Shown piece after piece: positions 11,942 to 21,413 of a stretch of DNA of 64,000 nt. The position numbers and the translations under genes were made by a program. The notes under the pieces were generated by a model. The model was not told the origin of the DNA. It did no database searches and worked only from the letters and a program-made list of their open reading frames with translations. Position 1 is the first letter of the stretch; every line of letters starts with the position of its first letter. The stretch comes from Symbiodinium natans (lineage: Eukaryota > Sar > Dinophyceae > Suessiales > Symbiodiniaceae), in NCBI GenBank assembly GCA_905221605.1, contig CAJNDS010002613.1, positions 1 to 64,000 on the forward strand. The letters are read 5' to 3'.

Positions 11942-13029
11942 CTGAGACTAAGTGAGGCCAAACCCAGTGAATTTACGAAGGGATACAGCATGTGGTCCTG
12001 ATGAGCAGGTTCGGAGGGTCAGCAAGTTCGACTTTCCCAAGACACTGAGCTCCTTTCCAGCAACACTTGTTGGGAGAACCAGATGCGCAACTCTTTGCTG
12101 GCCAATGAAGCTGTTTCACCCAATCAGGAACATTGTGCCTTGTCCTGCTTCTGCTTGCAACAGTATTGGTGAAAAACATTCCCTGCTGATGCTGCTGATA
12201 TTGGGCATGCGCCCGCTTGACATGTTGTGGGCACAGGCGTTGCAACATGCACATGCTTCTTCGTACAAATAGTGCCTTGGCTTTGATGGTGCTTTGCCCG
12301 CTGCGAGCAGCAAAATTTACAAAACATGATGCTAGAGTGGTCTTTCTCAAAGCGAAAGCGCCGCTCAAGATTGGCACAGAAGCTGCATGATGATGCAAGC
12401 GTGCTCTTCTAGAAGATATGGCTGGATTGCGTCTTTGGCACACCTCCACCGATCCTACACCTAGTACTTGCCGCGGTGTTGGTCAAAACGTTCCACATTG
12501 AAGCAAAGTACCCCGGCTCATACAAGCGAGCGCATGCTCAACCAAACTCTTGTGTTGTTGGGACCGCCTGCGTCCCCTTTCGGGCTTAGGATGGCTCCAG
12601 GCAGCCTCCGAGGCCTATCAAGTCCAGAAAGCACGAAGCCAGGAAGATGCGCGCAGAATCGAGAAGTGCAGAAAGCCAGGAAGCATCAGGAAGCTGAGAG
12701 CCGCAGACTGGGAAGCAAAATGTTAGCTGCGCAATTCCATCACCACACCCCCAAGCTCAGCGCCCAGCTGATTCATTGGGAACGTAATTTCTGAATCCAA
12801 GGGCGACCTAAGACGGGTGCGTATTCACGCGTGGTGCCTGCGAATCTCTTGGGGTTTCTGGGGAGCAAGGAAGCTCGAAGCCGCTGGAACAGAGCTCCCG
12901 GCACGTAGGCGCCCTCTGCACCAGAGCCTAGAGCCTTGCGGCACAATGATAAGTCCTCCAGGCGTTGGGACATGCTCGCAGGCCATGATGACATCTGCAC
13001 AGCGCACACACACGCGCTCAACACCTGTG
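11942..13029. other. Region upstream of the unrecognised gene; no firm features
   Basis: Minus-strand frames at about 12.0-12.45 kb are open but cannot be tied to a family. They may contain the remaining exons of the gene ending at 11605. From 12.45 to 13.03 kb I see nothing I can support. Confidence 0.3.
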
Positions 13030-13123
13030 CATGCGCATGCTGCATGCGCACGCTGCATGCGCACGCTGCATGCGGCACGCTGCATGCGCACGCTGCATGC
13101 ACACGCTGCATGCGCACGCTGCA
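13030..13123. repeat. Tandem 13-bp GCACGCTGCATGC array
   Basis: About seven near-perfect copies of GCACGCTGCATGC, with one shortened unit near 13074. TGCATGCA-like cores make the array partly self-complementary. It lies about 20 bp downstream of the APC8 stop codon, in the probable 3' untranslated region or terminator zone. Open frames here (poly Cys-Ala-His) are artefacts. Confidence 0.9.
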
Positions 13124-13143
13124 GCCCCATTTTTTGCAAGCTC

Positions 13144-14090
13144 TCATGACGCGGGCATTCGAAGACGCAGATTTCGAAGCATTGCTTTTGCCTCGTCCTC
13201 AACAGGTCGGGCGATGGAACATCTCAATTGGATGGTGGACCCCCCAGCCTTCTCGGAGCCCGCAGTGTCCAGGAGCTGAGTGGCACAAGCCTCTGCCTCT
13301 GCAAATCTGCCCTCCTTGCACGAACGGTTTGCGAAAGAGTTCGTGAAAGTATGAAGCTCACAGTGTGACCAAAGCCGAAGTCGCAGAATGGTCCTCTGCA
13401 AAGAAATTCATCAGAAAGCGCAACGCTTCCTCAGCATTGGATGTGTTTTGGCACCCCAAGTCCGAGTGAAGGTTCTGCCTTGTCATGGAATCTCTCAGTG
13501 GGGTCTTGCAGCGAGGCACCACGCTCTCACTTGCCAGGCCCAGAGAGGGCCCTAGAGGCCGCAGCGGCGCGGAGACGGTCGCTGGGTCTGGCCGCACACC
13601 TGAAACATAACACGATCGCCGCGCGAGTGTGTGTGTGTGTGTGTGGGAGAGAGAGAGCGTGACAGCAGAAAACACAAGAGCCACCTTGGATCGAATCTGC
13701 AAGTTAAAAAATCTGGCACGCTTCAGCTCTGCAGTCCTGCAGCTGCGTTTACCATCCTGGCATGTCCACTCAGCTCCAGCATCTGGCTGTAGTAAGCAGC
13801 AGCTTGCCTGCAACAAGGGTGGCAGACCGCAAAAGCACTGGCAAATGTTCTGCACAAAATGTGACTGCACGCCTCTGGTCTCCATGATCACGGTGCAGCC
13901 GCGCAAGGCGGGGCAGAGCCATGCGCTCCAAGTCCCCGCAGCGGTGCGCCTCAAATCTCGCTTTCGCAGCGCTCCAGAAAAATCTTTCAGAAGGACGCCC
14001 TGCCTTCTCGTAGCACTTCAAGGCCTGCATGAGCTGGCAGAAAAAATTCTCGCATCCAGCAGTCGCTAGATGTCGCTCTGCTACTTTCTA

Positions 14091-14174
<84 letters not shown>

Positions 14175-14181
14175 GAGGACA

Positions 14182-14221
<40 letters not shown>

Positions 14222-14263
14222 CGCCGGCGACGCCGGCGATGCCGGCGAAGGCGACGTCGTCGG

Positions 14264-14296
<33 letters not shown>

Positions 14297-17200
14297 CGGC
14301 GGCGGCGGCGGCGGCGGCGGCGACGAGTATGACCACGTCACTACCGCTTGGTCACACTCACACTCAAACATACTCAAACTAACCCTGGGACCAAAAAGGC
14401 TAGCGACGATAACGATGATGACGACTTTGACCACCACAACGACGACCTCCACCTCACCACCACCGCCACCCCCGTCCACACCATGACCACTACAACCAAC
14501 CACCACCACTACTACCCTCCACTGCCGTGGCGTGTCACAAGTCGGCCTCGGTCTTTCTGTCCATGTGATCGTAGCCTGGTCGGGAACCAAGGTCGCACGT
14601 GATGGTAGCACTGGATCGTTCAGAAAACACGGCGGCAAAATGCCAAACAGCTGCCAATAAGTCCAAGGGACACTGCGCCATGGCACACCACATGCGCGCA
14701 TCATCCGGGCGGAGGGACATCGCCCGGCCTGGCTCTAGCATGTTGTGTCATGCCCTGGAACAGAACCCTATAGCGCTACATGACCGGCGCTGGCTTGAAA
14801 GTCTGTGAGGGTTTCGGGGAACCACGTTTCTGAGATCATTCTGACAGAGTGTTTCGGAGCCCCGAAAACCCAATTCTTTTCTACTGGAGGAGCACCAGCC
14901 GACTATACCAGAACAAGGGGCGGTAGTAGAACAGAGCATAGAAGTGCAGGCCTCAGTTTGTATGTTGATCTGACCGACAATTTTCCTTGAACGTGCGAGA
15001 ATCTGCTGGAACATATGTCTGCACAAAGGCCTGCTTGCCAAGTTGCTCAGAAGCTCATATGTTTGCCCCAAACCATACCTTCGTGCCGCATGAATGTTGC
15101 GTCAACGTCTAGACGAGCACGTCTGGCAAATTAACGCACGCGCACGGCTTCATGGCTTGTGCCAGGTCGCCAAGCTCTGTAGTCGCGCCGATTGATCGTC
15201 ACGGCGGTTCGATATGCATCAATTGCCTAAATGCGAAGGCACAGAGACTGTTGCCACTGTTAAGTGCTCGCTTGCCCGCTAATGGTTCCTTGCATTCTTG
15301 TATAGGCATGTCCTTGTCCCAAGGAGTTTGGCATCCTTCATCCGGAGCCTAGTATCGGTTCTTGAACTGTGGAAAAATCAGGTTACCGCAGCTGTGTTCT
15401 TCATCTCCATGAACTCATGGCCCATCCTGAGGCTCAGAGCACACGAGTATCCCCGGATACGTTCTGAATGCATGACCTTCCTTGTCTTCTGACAAACCAC
15501 AGACAACTGTTTGACTTGTTGCATCGCAGAATCAGAATCCATGCCGGAGTGAAGTGGCAATTAAGAGCCAGAGCGCGCCGGAAGTAGATCACCGCCTGCA
15601 AAGGGCAGACGCCCTCCGCCAAGCCAAACTACTGCGAGCTATGATCCTGCACAAGCCGGCCTTCTCGTGCTCACCCTTGAGACTGTAGTAGTTTCCAATG
15701 ATGATGCAAGCTTCAGGCGTATACTTGTCAATCCTTACGGTCGCAGCCACAGTCCGTGCAACACAACGAAACCACCTACTTGGCTTCCGCAACCGGCCTA
15801 GTTGTTCCCAAGAGGCTTGACGGCCTGGCGTGCCAGGTGACTCAGCGCTGCTGCCTGCTCCTGCTGGCTACCAGTTCATGCACACGACAGAATGGATGGC
15901 TTGCAGGATCAGAAAACTCGGTTCCAAGAGCTGCTGGCTCCATGCTTCTTTGCACTCTTGCCAACTTCAACACCAATCCTGGCAAAGTTTCTGCTGGCTG
16001 CAACACAAGCAAGAAGCTTCGCAGCTGGCTGTGGCCAACATAAAGGTGTTTGTAGTTGTGTCGGGCTTCCAAGTCTGCAAAAGCCCTCCCCAAAATAAAC
16101 GTGCATACAACCCGAATCACGCTCGTCCTTGACAAAGAGAATGTTCGAGTAGGTATCCAAAGACCTGGCTGATGTGCAGAACGCTGTCGCGCAGAAAAGC
16201 ATTCTCTGCTATTCGGTGCTGTTGCTGCTGCTGCTACTCATAGCAGTGCGCGGATGAAACCGGCGACGGCTGGGTAAATGTGCATGCGCCGCTTCGGACC
16301 CTGCCGCAGCTCGGATGCCCCCTACATAGAACGGTTAAACCTCTGCACTTCAAGCGACCCGAAGAAGCACCTTCTACAGAGATTCTGCAGATTGCCACCG
16401 GGCAGAATCACAATAACATCGTCACAAAACCAGTCGGGCAACGAGAGCCGGTACGGGTCACGTCGGCGGAGCTCTTCAAAGGCCAGCTGCGAGGCATCGA
16501 AGTTCCTGGAAGGTCCCCAAAACTCCAAAATACCGAACCCACAAGTCCCCACAGCTTGCCTTTTCAGCCCCAATAGAAACACACGTCCTCAGGTTGTAGA
16601 AGCATGTGGCGATCTGAGAAGCGATGTAGGCCGATTCTGGGAAGGAGGCACGGAGCATGACGTACAGGTCTCTCGCGCTCTCGTTCCGTTGAAGCTCCTT
16701 GGAGGCAAGCGTGTGAGCAGCTACTTTTTGGATTAGGGACGCCTTGCACCATTTGTGTCAAGCGACCAACTGCATCGCCGCCTCAAAAAACAAGGACATC
16801 CAGTGAAGCGGCAGCCTGTCGGAGATCTTGCACCAAGAATTTCATGATTGGATAGCACACGGGAGTCTGCAGCGTCACCAGCATGTCAATGTAAGCGTGA
16901 CGCGTTCAGCTTGCAAATCATGCACCTGTGTGCTGCGTTCGGCCTCAATTCCTCTCGGCAGCTGCTGACATCATCCAAGTCCGCAGAAATGCCTAAAAGG
17001 ATAGTGAGGCAGATTCACAGCACCAAATCCAACACGAGATCCTACAAGTATAAAGCACCTCCGCATTGCCGCATGAGTCCTGCTGATTCAGAGCAATTTG
17101 GCAGCAAAGCGACTGATGATGTCCAACCACGCCGACCAGTTGCAGGGAAAGGCATGAACAGATTCCAAGAGAACCTCAACAGCTCCAGCAAGGTCACTCT

Positions 17201-19094
17201 CGCACGTGTTGAAACACCCTCATTGTTCTGCAACATAACCGTCCAACTCTGTGACAGTGCAGGTTTGCCCTGGCCAAGTTCAACTAGACTAGATGCTGCG
17301 CAACCTATGACACTTTGGTCTGCCTTTCGGTGAAATCAGTAGCTCAAGCGCAAGCTTCGGAACTCGTCTGGCATCCTCTTTCAGCTCCTCAGTTCATTGC
17401 ACCAACGGCCTCGGCCTGCTTGCTGCACAACACTGCCACATTGTCGGCCGCCGAGTCACCAAGCCCTTCAGAACGATACCATACACATAGAGGCCTGATG
17501 TTGAGTGCTACCGATGTGCTTTCACATTGTCCACCAACAGCAAAACTCGAACATGTTCCCAAGGCAACCAGGAAGCCCAAACCATCGAGCTTCTGCTCGT
17601 GGTGGAGCGCTGAAAGGTCTTCTTCCAGCGTTTTCCTCGTGCACTGCCATGTGGCCATGGTGGAAGACAGAAGATGGGCGAGAAGCAACGAAACTTCATA
17701 AACCTAAACCCTTTGCAACCTTTCTTTGATGGTAAGCGTCAGCTCTGTGTTGCGAACCCGACTCGATTCCGCAGGGTCAGACACCTGGCAACTTGAACAG
17801 CACTCAGCTGTCCGAGCAAGGACACAGAAACTATCAACATCCTTTTACTTGGCAGCACCATGTTGATGACTCAAACATTCTTGGTGACTCTTGATATTTG
17901 ACTTCGGGCGTCGTCGGGGAAGGAGGGGTCCCTCTCGCCCTCTTTACTGGAGCTTTACGAGCTTCAGCGCCTCTGCCGCGTCCTCCTCTCGACGTTTCTC
18001 TCCCGCCAAGTACAGCGCATAGCACCTCGCAGGTGTCACACTGCCAGGGATGTAGCCGCAATCCTTCCCTCGAGCGACATTGGCGAAGATCCAGCCTGAA
18101 AAACACCGGCCACGGTTCGGAATGCAGCTCCTTGCCGTGGGTGGGACCTGGCTGCAACGGTCTCGAGCGCGTCTGCATGCGCGATCAACGACTACTGGCT
18201 CCGTGCTGCAGAGTTCTCCAGCAGGAAAACGGCGCATTCCACCATGATGAGACATAAGCTGCAAAGTGCTTGAGGCCAGGGGCAGCTCTGCAGTGCGTGT
18301 GCAGCCCGGGAGTACTCGCGCATTCCGAAGTGGGCCTCTGCGAACTCACACAAGAGGAACATGCTGGAGCAGAAATGTAAAGAGGTGAGGGTAGAGTCCC
18401 TACCAGCCCTGCGTCTTGCGTGCCCCTTTCGTATCAGCGATGATAAGGGATGACGCGTCACATCTTGTGCTATGCAGCCATGACAGGCTGTCGTCGAAAT
18501 CGTCGAAACTTTGAAAAACAATGCAGGCACCATGTCCAAAAAAGTTGCCCCATGTCGTTGACGCAAAGAAAAAGAGAGGAATTCAAGCGATCCCCCCCTC
18601 GGACCCGAGCCTTTGCAAGCAGCACTGAGCTGGACATGCTCTGCGCAGGCATTGCCATGGGCACCTCGCCTGGTGCTGAGAACAAGAAGGTTCCCAAGGG
18701 TTTCGAGACGTCTTCGGACATCCCCCAAAAAAACTGCAACACATCTTCGTGCCTCGTGGAAGCGCGGCCAGGAGCTCCGAGGCCCACCTTGCTGCCCACA
18801 TCCGCCCGCTTGTGCTTAAAAAGCTTCTTCAAGCTGCTTCATGCTCGTCGTTGATCGTCAGCCATCTACACCACTGCAGGCACGTGTCTGGGTACTGCTG
18901 TGGAGCTCTGCGAAGCTGAGACGCTGCACAGCCTCGCGACTCCCCACATCAAGCAAAAGTCAAAAGAAGCAAAGCCGCCCCAGTCCCACAGTCAGAATAT
19001 GCACCTCATGCAGTTCTGCCCGGAGCTCCGGCGCACCCGGCAGCGCAGGCCGCGCAAGCTTGGCCAAGCTCTCAGGCTCCATGGCAACATCCAT
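13144..19094 (-). CDS. CDC23: Anaphase-promoting complex subunit 8 (APC8/CDC23), TPR protein, many exons
   Basis: APC8 is a tetratricopeptide scaffold of the cyclosome ubiquitin ligase, acting in the nucleus at anaphase. Blocks matching the family appear in order on the minus strand: ELRAELHE near the ATG at 19094; WASELLAALP (about 18760); FAEAHFGMREYSRAAHAL (about 18320); YALYLAGEKRREED (about 18000); LEEDLSALHHEQKLDGLG (about 17610); GLYVYGIVLKGL (about 17485); AVEVLLESVHAFPCNWSAW (about 17150); FPESAYIASQIATCFYNLR (about 16620); DASQLAFEELRRRDPYRL (about 16470); SLDTYSNILFVKDE (about 16150); IDKYTPEACIIIGNYYSLK (about 15700); AVIYFRRALALN (about 15570); MGHEFMEMKNTAA (about 15410); YGLGQTYELL (about 15060); LRPDDARMWCAM (about 14700); LERMALPRLARLH (about 13930); EEALRFLMNFFAEDH (about 13410); and a terminal exon at 13144-13197 ending MLRNLRLRMPAS. 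Several exons are only 40-80 nt. The exon around 16.0 kb remains unresolved. Confidence 0.9.
13627..13645. repeat. (GT)n microsatellite in APC8 intron
   Basis: An uninterrupted run of GT dinucleotides followed by GA-rich sequence, lying between two APC8 exons. Confidence 0.9.
14091..14326. repeat. CGACCA hexamer array passing into GAC/GGC triplet array
   Basis: About fourteen CGACCA hexamers (14091-14175) pass into (GAC)n, then a mixed GCC/GGC/GAC stretch to about 14326. The block lies inside an APC8 intron, between the exons near 14.70 and 14.03 kb. Because the period is a multiple of three it stays open in several frames on both strands, giving artefactual Thr-, Asp/His-, Ser/Trp- and Val-rich frames. 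Confidence 0.95.
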
Positions 19095-19352
19095 GAGCTT
19101 CGTGCGCGGGAATGTACGTTGAGTGTTGATGGGTGGCTTTGGTTCTGGCTTTGGTTCAGTGCCAAGAAGGGGCCAGGGATTTCGTTGTTTGTTCGTTGTC
19201 CTGTTGCTTACTGCTTTCAACGTGACCTCGAACCAACCGAGCATCCTGGCTTCCACCTTAAAACGCCGCCTTTTCCCAGAAGTGGCTGTTGCAAATGCTT
19301 CATGTAATGGCGGGGAAATACCAGTGAGAAGTCGCATGTGCAGCGTGCAACA

Positions 19353-19946
19353 CTAAAGCCCATGCGACGCGCACAAGCCGCTGTTGTGGCAACATGCCTG
19401 AAGCATTTTGAAGCTTCGTTGGACAGGCAACTTTAACCTTCCTCCTTCTTGATTGCCGGAAGCAACTCGAAGTAAAACCAATCGACGCCTCAAAACAGCT
19501 GCCAAAGATGAATTTAACTTCTGCTGAGGCTCTCGTGTCCCCCACCTCCTTGGATCTTCGGAGCCGCTCGCTCCAGATCCTGGAAGGGCTTCCGACCGCA
19601 TGTTTTTGCAGGCTGGTCTCATATCTTGAATTGTTGCTCTAGCTAGTACTAAGTTGCAAGCTACGCCCGATGTTGCATCTTCACAGTCACAAGAGTGCAA
19701 AGATGCAGCAGCATCGCGTGCCTTGACCACTGGTGGCGGGAGCGGATTGTCGACTTCGGCATGCGCCAGCCTGCCAGCGGGCTCCGCATGTGACTTCGCG
19801 GCAAGCGGGCATAATGTTGCTGAGTCAGAAAAAGCGGACCCTGGTGCGAGGAGCGCTACCGCCACCACGCTGCGCCGTCCAACCTTCCAAAAGCAAGCCA
19901 AAACGAGTGCTAACCAGATGGACCATGCTGGAACTGCAAGTGCCAC
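19353..19946 (-). CDS. Hypothetical 197-residue protein with N-terminal hydrophobic segment
   Basis: An uninterrupted minus-strand frame begins MALAVPAWSIWLALVLACF, which reads as a signal peptide or membrane anchor. A basic stretch, a second hydrophobic run and a long hydrophilic region follow. Such a bipartite leader is what a dinoflagellate secreted or plastid-targeted protein could carry, but no mature domain is recognised. It sits just upstream of APC8 on the same strand. It could equally be a chance frame in GC-rich DNA. Confidence 0.35.
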   Translation of the reverse strand: MALAVPAWSIWLALVLACFWKVGRRSVVAVALLAPGSAFSDSATLCPLAAKSHAEPAGRLAHAEVDNPLPPPVVKARDAAASLHSCDCEDATSGVACNLVLARATIQDMRPACKNMRSEALPGSGASGSEDPRRWGTREPQQKLNSSLAAVLRRRLVLLRVASGNQEGGRLKLPVQRSFKMLQACCHNSGLCASHGL

Positions 19947-20020
19947 GGAAAAATTCCGAAAGGCTCGTCATCTGCGGCCCATGAATGCTGCATCGCGCCT
20001 CCTGTTGTGAAGGCACAGAC

Positions 20021-20300
20021 CTAAGTCTTTCCAGGTGCAATGGCAGGGGACCGCCAAACCAGAAACTTGCTGCCAGGAAACATGAAGCCTCTTCCCTCTT
20101 GTGCCTGGGATTGCATGCACCCGCCGGTAGCAATAACCTCTGCCTTGCACGCCCCTAGCACGGGCTTCACTTGCTTTACGACTTGACCTGGTAGCAATGG
20201 CTCCCAAGGCTGCACTCGCGTGGTAGCGTGGAATTTTGGCAACGGCTTTGATGAAAAGAGCGCGGCTAACAGGATCGCACGCGTCCATCGGCATGTTCTG
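20021..20300 (-). CDS. Probable terminal exon of an unrecognised gene
   Basis: A minus-strand stretch with coding-like composition contains KPLPKFHATTRVQPWEPLLP and KQVKPVLGACKAEVIA and ends FLVWRSPAIAPGKT before a TAG stop. The upstream boundary is uncertain, somewhere near 20.29 kb. No domain is recognised. It lies about 390 bp beyond the 3' LTR of the retrotransposon, so any upstream exons would have been separated by the insertion or lie beyond 35.6 kb. Confidence 0.35.
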
Positions 20301-20687
20301 GCATATTCTACTTGCGACAGTGTGTCTTCGTGTGTCTCCATGTTTCTCCGTGTGTCTCCGAAGCACTGGCTGCGACGCACAGGCAAGGTGGTAATTACGC
20401 ATGAGTGACAGGTGCTCACACCACCTGTGGAGCTGAAGCTGGGAACACAGGCAAACTGTAGCAAACGCAAGCTCCACGTCTGAAATCGTCTCCGAGTGCA
20501 GGAATCTCAAGATACACCGTGCGCACATCCCACTTCGAAGCACTAGGGGCTTGACAGTCTCTGAGCTTGATCGGTTTAGGATTTGGGGTTTCGTCGCTCT
20601 CTCTCGCACAAGGCAGGCAAGGTCCGTCGATCCGAATAGGCTAAACAGGCTAATCGGAGTCCAAAGCCAAGCAGTTGCAGAGGCTAT

Positions 20688-20800
20688 TGTTACCAGCGGA
20701 AAGCCCTAAACTCAACGAGTACAGTGCAACGCACTTTTTGTCTTGAGCCAACAAAGTAGCGTAAGTATGGTAATACAGCTGATATCTTGAAGTATCGACA
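20688..20800 (-). repeat. 3' LTR (113 bp)
   Basis: Identical over its whole length to 35527-35639. In element orientation it begins TGTCGATACTTC and ends GGTAACA, the standard TG...CA termini. At about 113 bp it is very short for an LTR. It contains TTGGCTCAAG (complement of 20742-20751), matching the last ten bases of the dinoflagellate spliced leader. Confidence 0.95.
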
Positions 20801-20808
20801 CCCCCCGC
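20801..20808 (-). other. Polypurine tract
   Basis: Read on the minus strand, GCGGGGGG immediately precedes the 3' LTR start TGTCGATAC. This is the position and base content of the plus-strand primer of an LTR retrotransposon. Confidence 0.8.
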
Positions 20809-20851
20809 GCATCTTAGAGCAACGGAGAGGCGACACATCAGCTGTTTTGAC

Positions 20852-21050
20852 GCTACTCTGATTCGAGAAAAGATTCTACACCTGTAACCAACAACGCGCT
20901 GCCAAACGACCCGGCAGGGTGTTGGTGTTTGCCCACAGAGCTCAGCTCCGCGGCCCTGAAAGAACTGCTGACTGAAAGGGAAAACATAGCCAGCCCGTCA
21001 GAGCGGCGAAGACCAAGCCGTCAGGCCGGTGTGATGCAAAAGGAAGGAAA
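20852..21050. other. Untranslated 3' part of the retrotransposon
   Basis: About 240 bp of non-coding DNA separate the last stop codon (about 21051) from the polypurine tract. I see no further motif in it. Confidence 0.5.
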
Positions 21051-21413
21051 CTAGTAATCGCGCTTCCAAGCATCGGTGGCATAGTCCCATCGCCAGTTGT
21101 GCCAGCCACGCAGGTAGGATCTAACATGATCAGGGCCCATGATCTGGAAGGTGTTCGTGGAGCCGTGGACAGGGATCGCGTAAAGCGCATTGTCCACCGA
21201 CATGCCAGGAATATCCAAGGCACGCATCACTGCCCACATGTAGCCCACCCAGGTTGGCCAATTAACATCCCGGTCACGGGTGTGATCAATGTCGGTGCCA
21301 TTGACCACCTGACCCCAGGATACGACCCTGTCGAGCGTCTCGTAGATGGTCTGCATCCCACGATTCATGGCGACCTGCTCTCTCGTAGGAGGAGTGGCAG
21401 GTTCGACAACCAT
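21051..21413 (-). CDS. C-terminal tail of the retrotransposon polyprotein, frame-shifted
   Basis: This minus-strand frame stays open upstream to about 21540 and overlaps the end of the preceding frame. Its content is coding-like (contains QTIYETLDRVVSWGQVVNG, then a Trp-rich segment) and ends in a proper stop. The preceding frame degenerates into an Arg/Gly-rich tail over the same DNA. The two were therefore probably one frame, broken between about 21420 and 21540, where GGGGCCGCCGCTTCCGCG occurs twice. No domain is recognised in the tail. Confidence 0.6.
   Translation of the reverse strand: MVVEPATPPTREQVAMNRGMQTIYETLDRVVSWGQVVNGTDIDHTRDRDVNWPTWVGYMWAVMRALDIPGMSVDNALYAIPVHGSTNTFQIMGPDHVRSYLRGWHNWRWDYATDAWKRDY

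Noticed and set aside
14029-14704. Long Thr-, Asp/His-, Val- and Ser/Trp-rich frames on both strands
   Set aside because: They are translations of the CGACCA/GAC repeat array in an APC8 intron.
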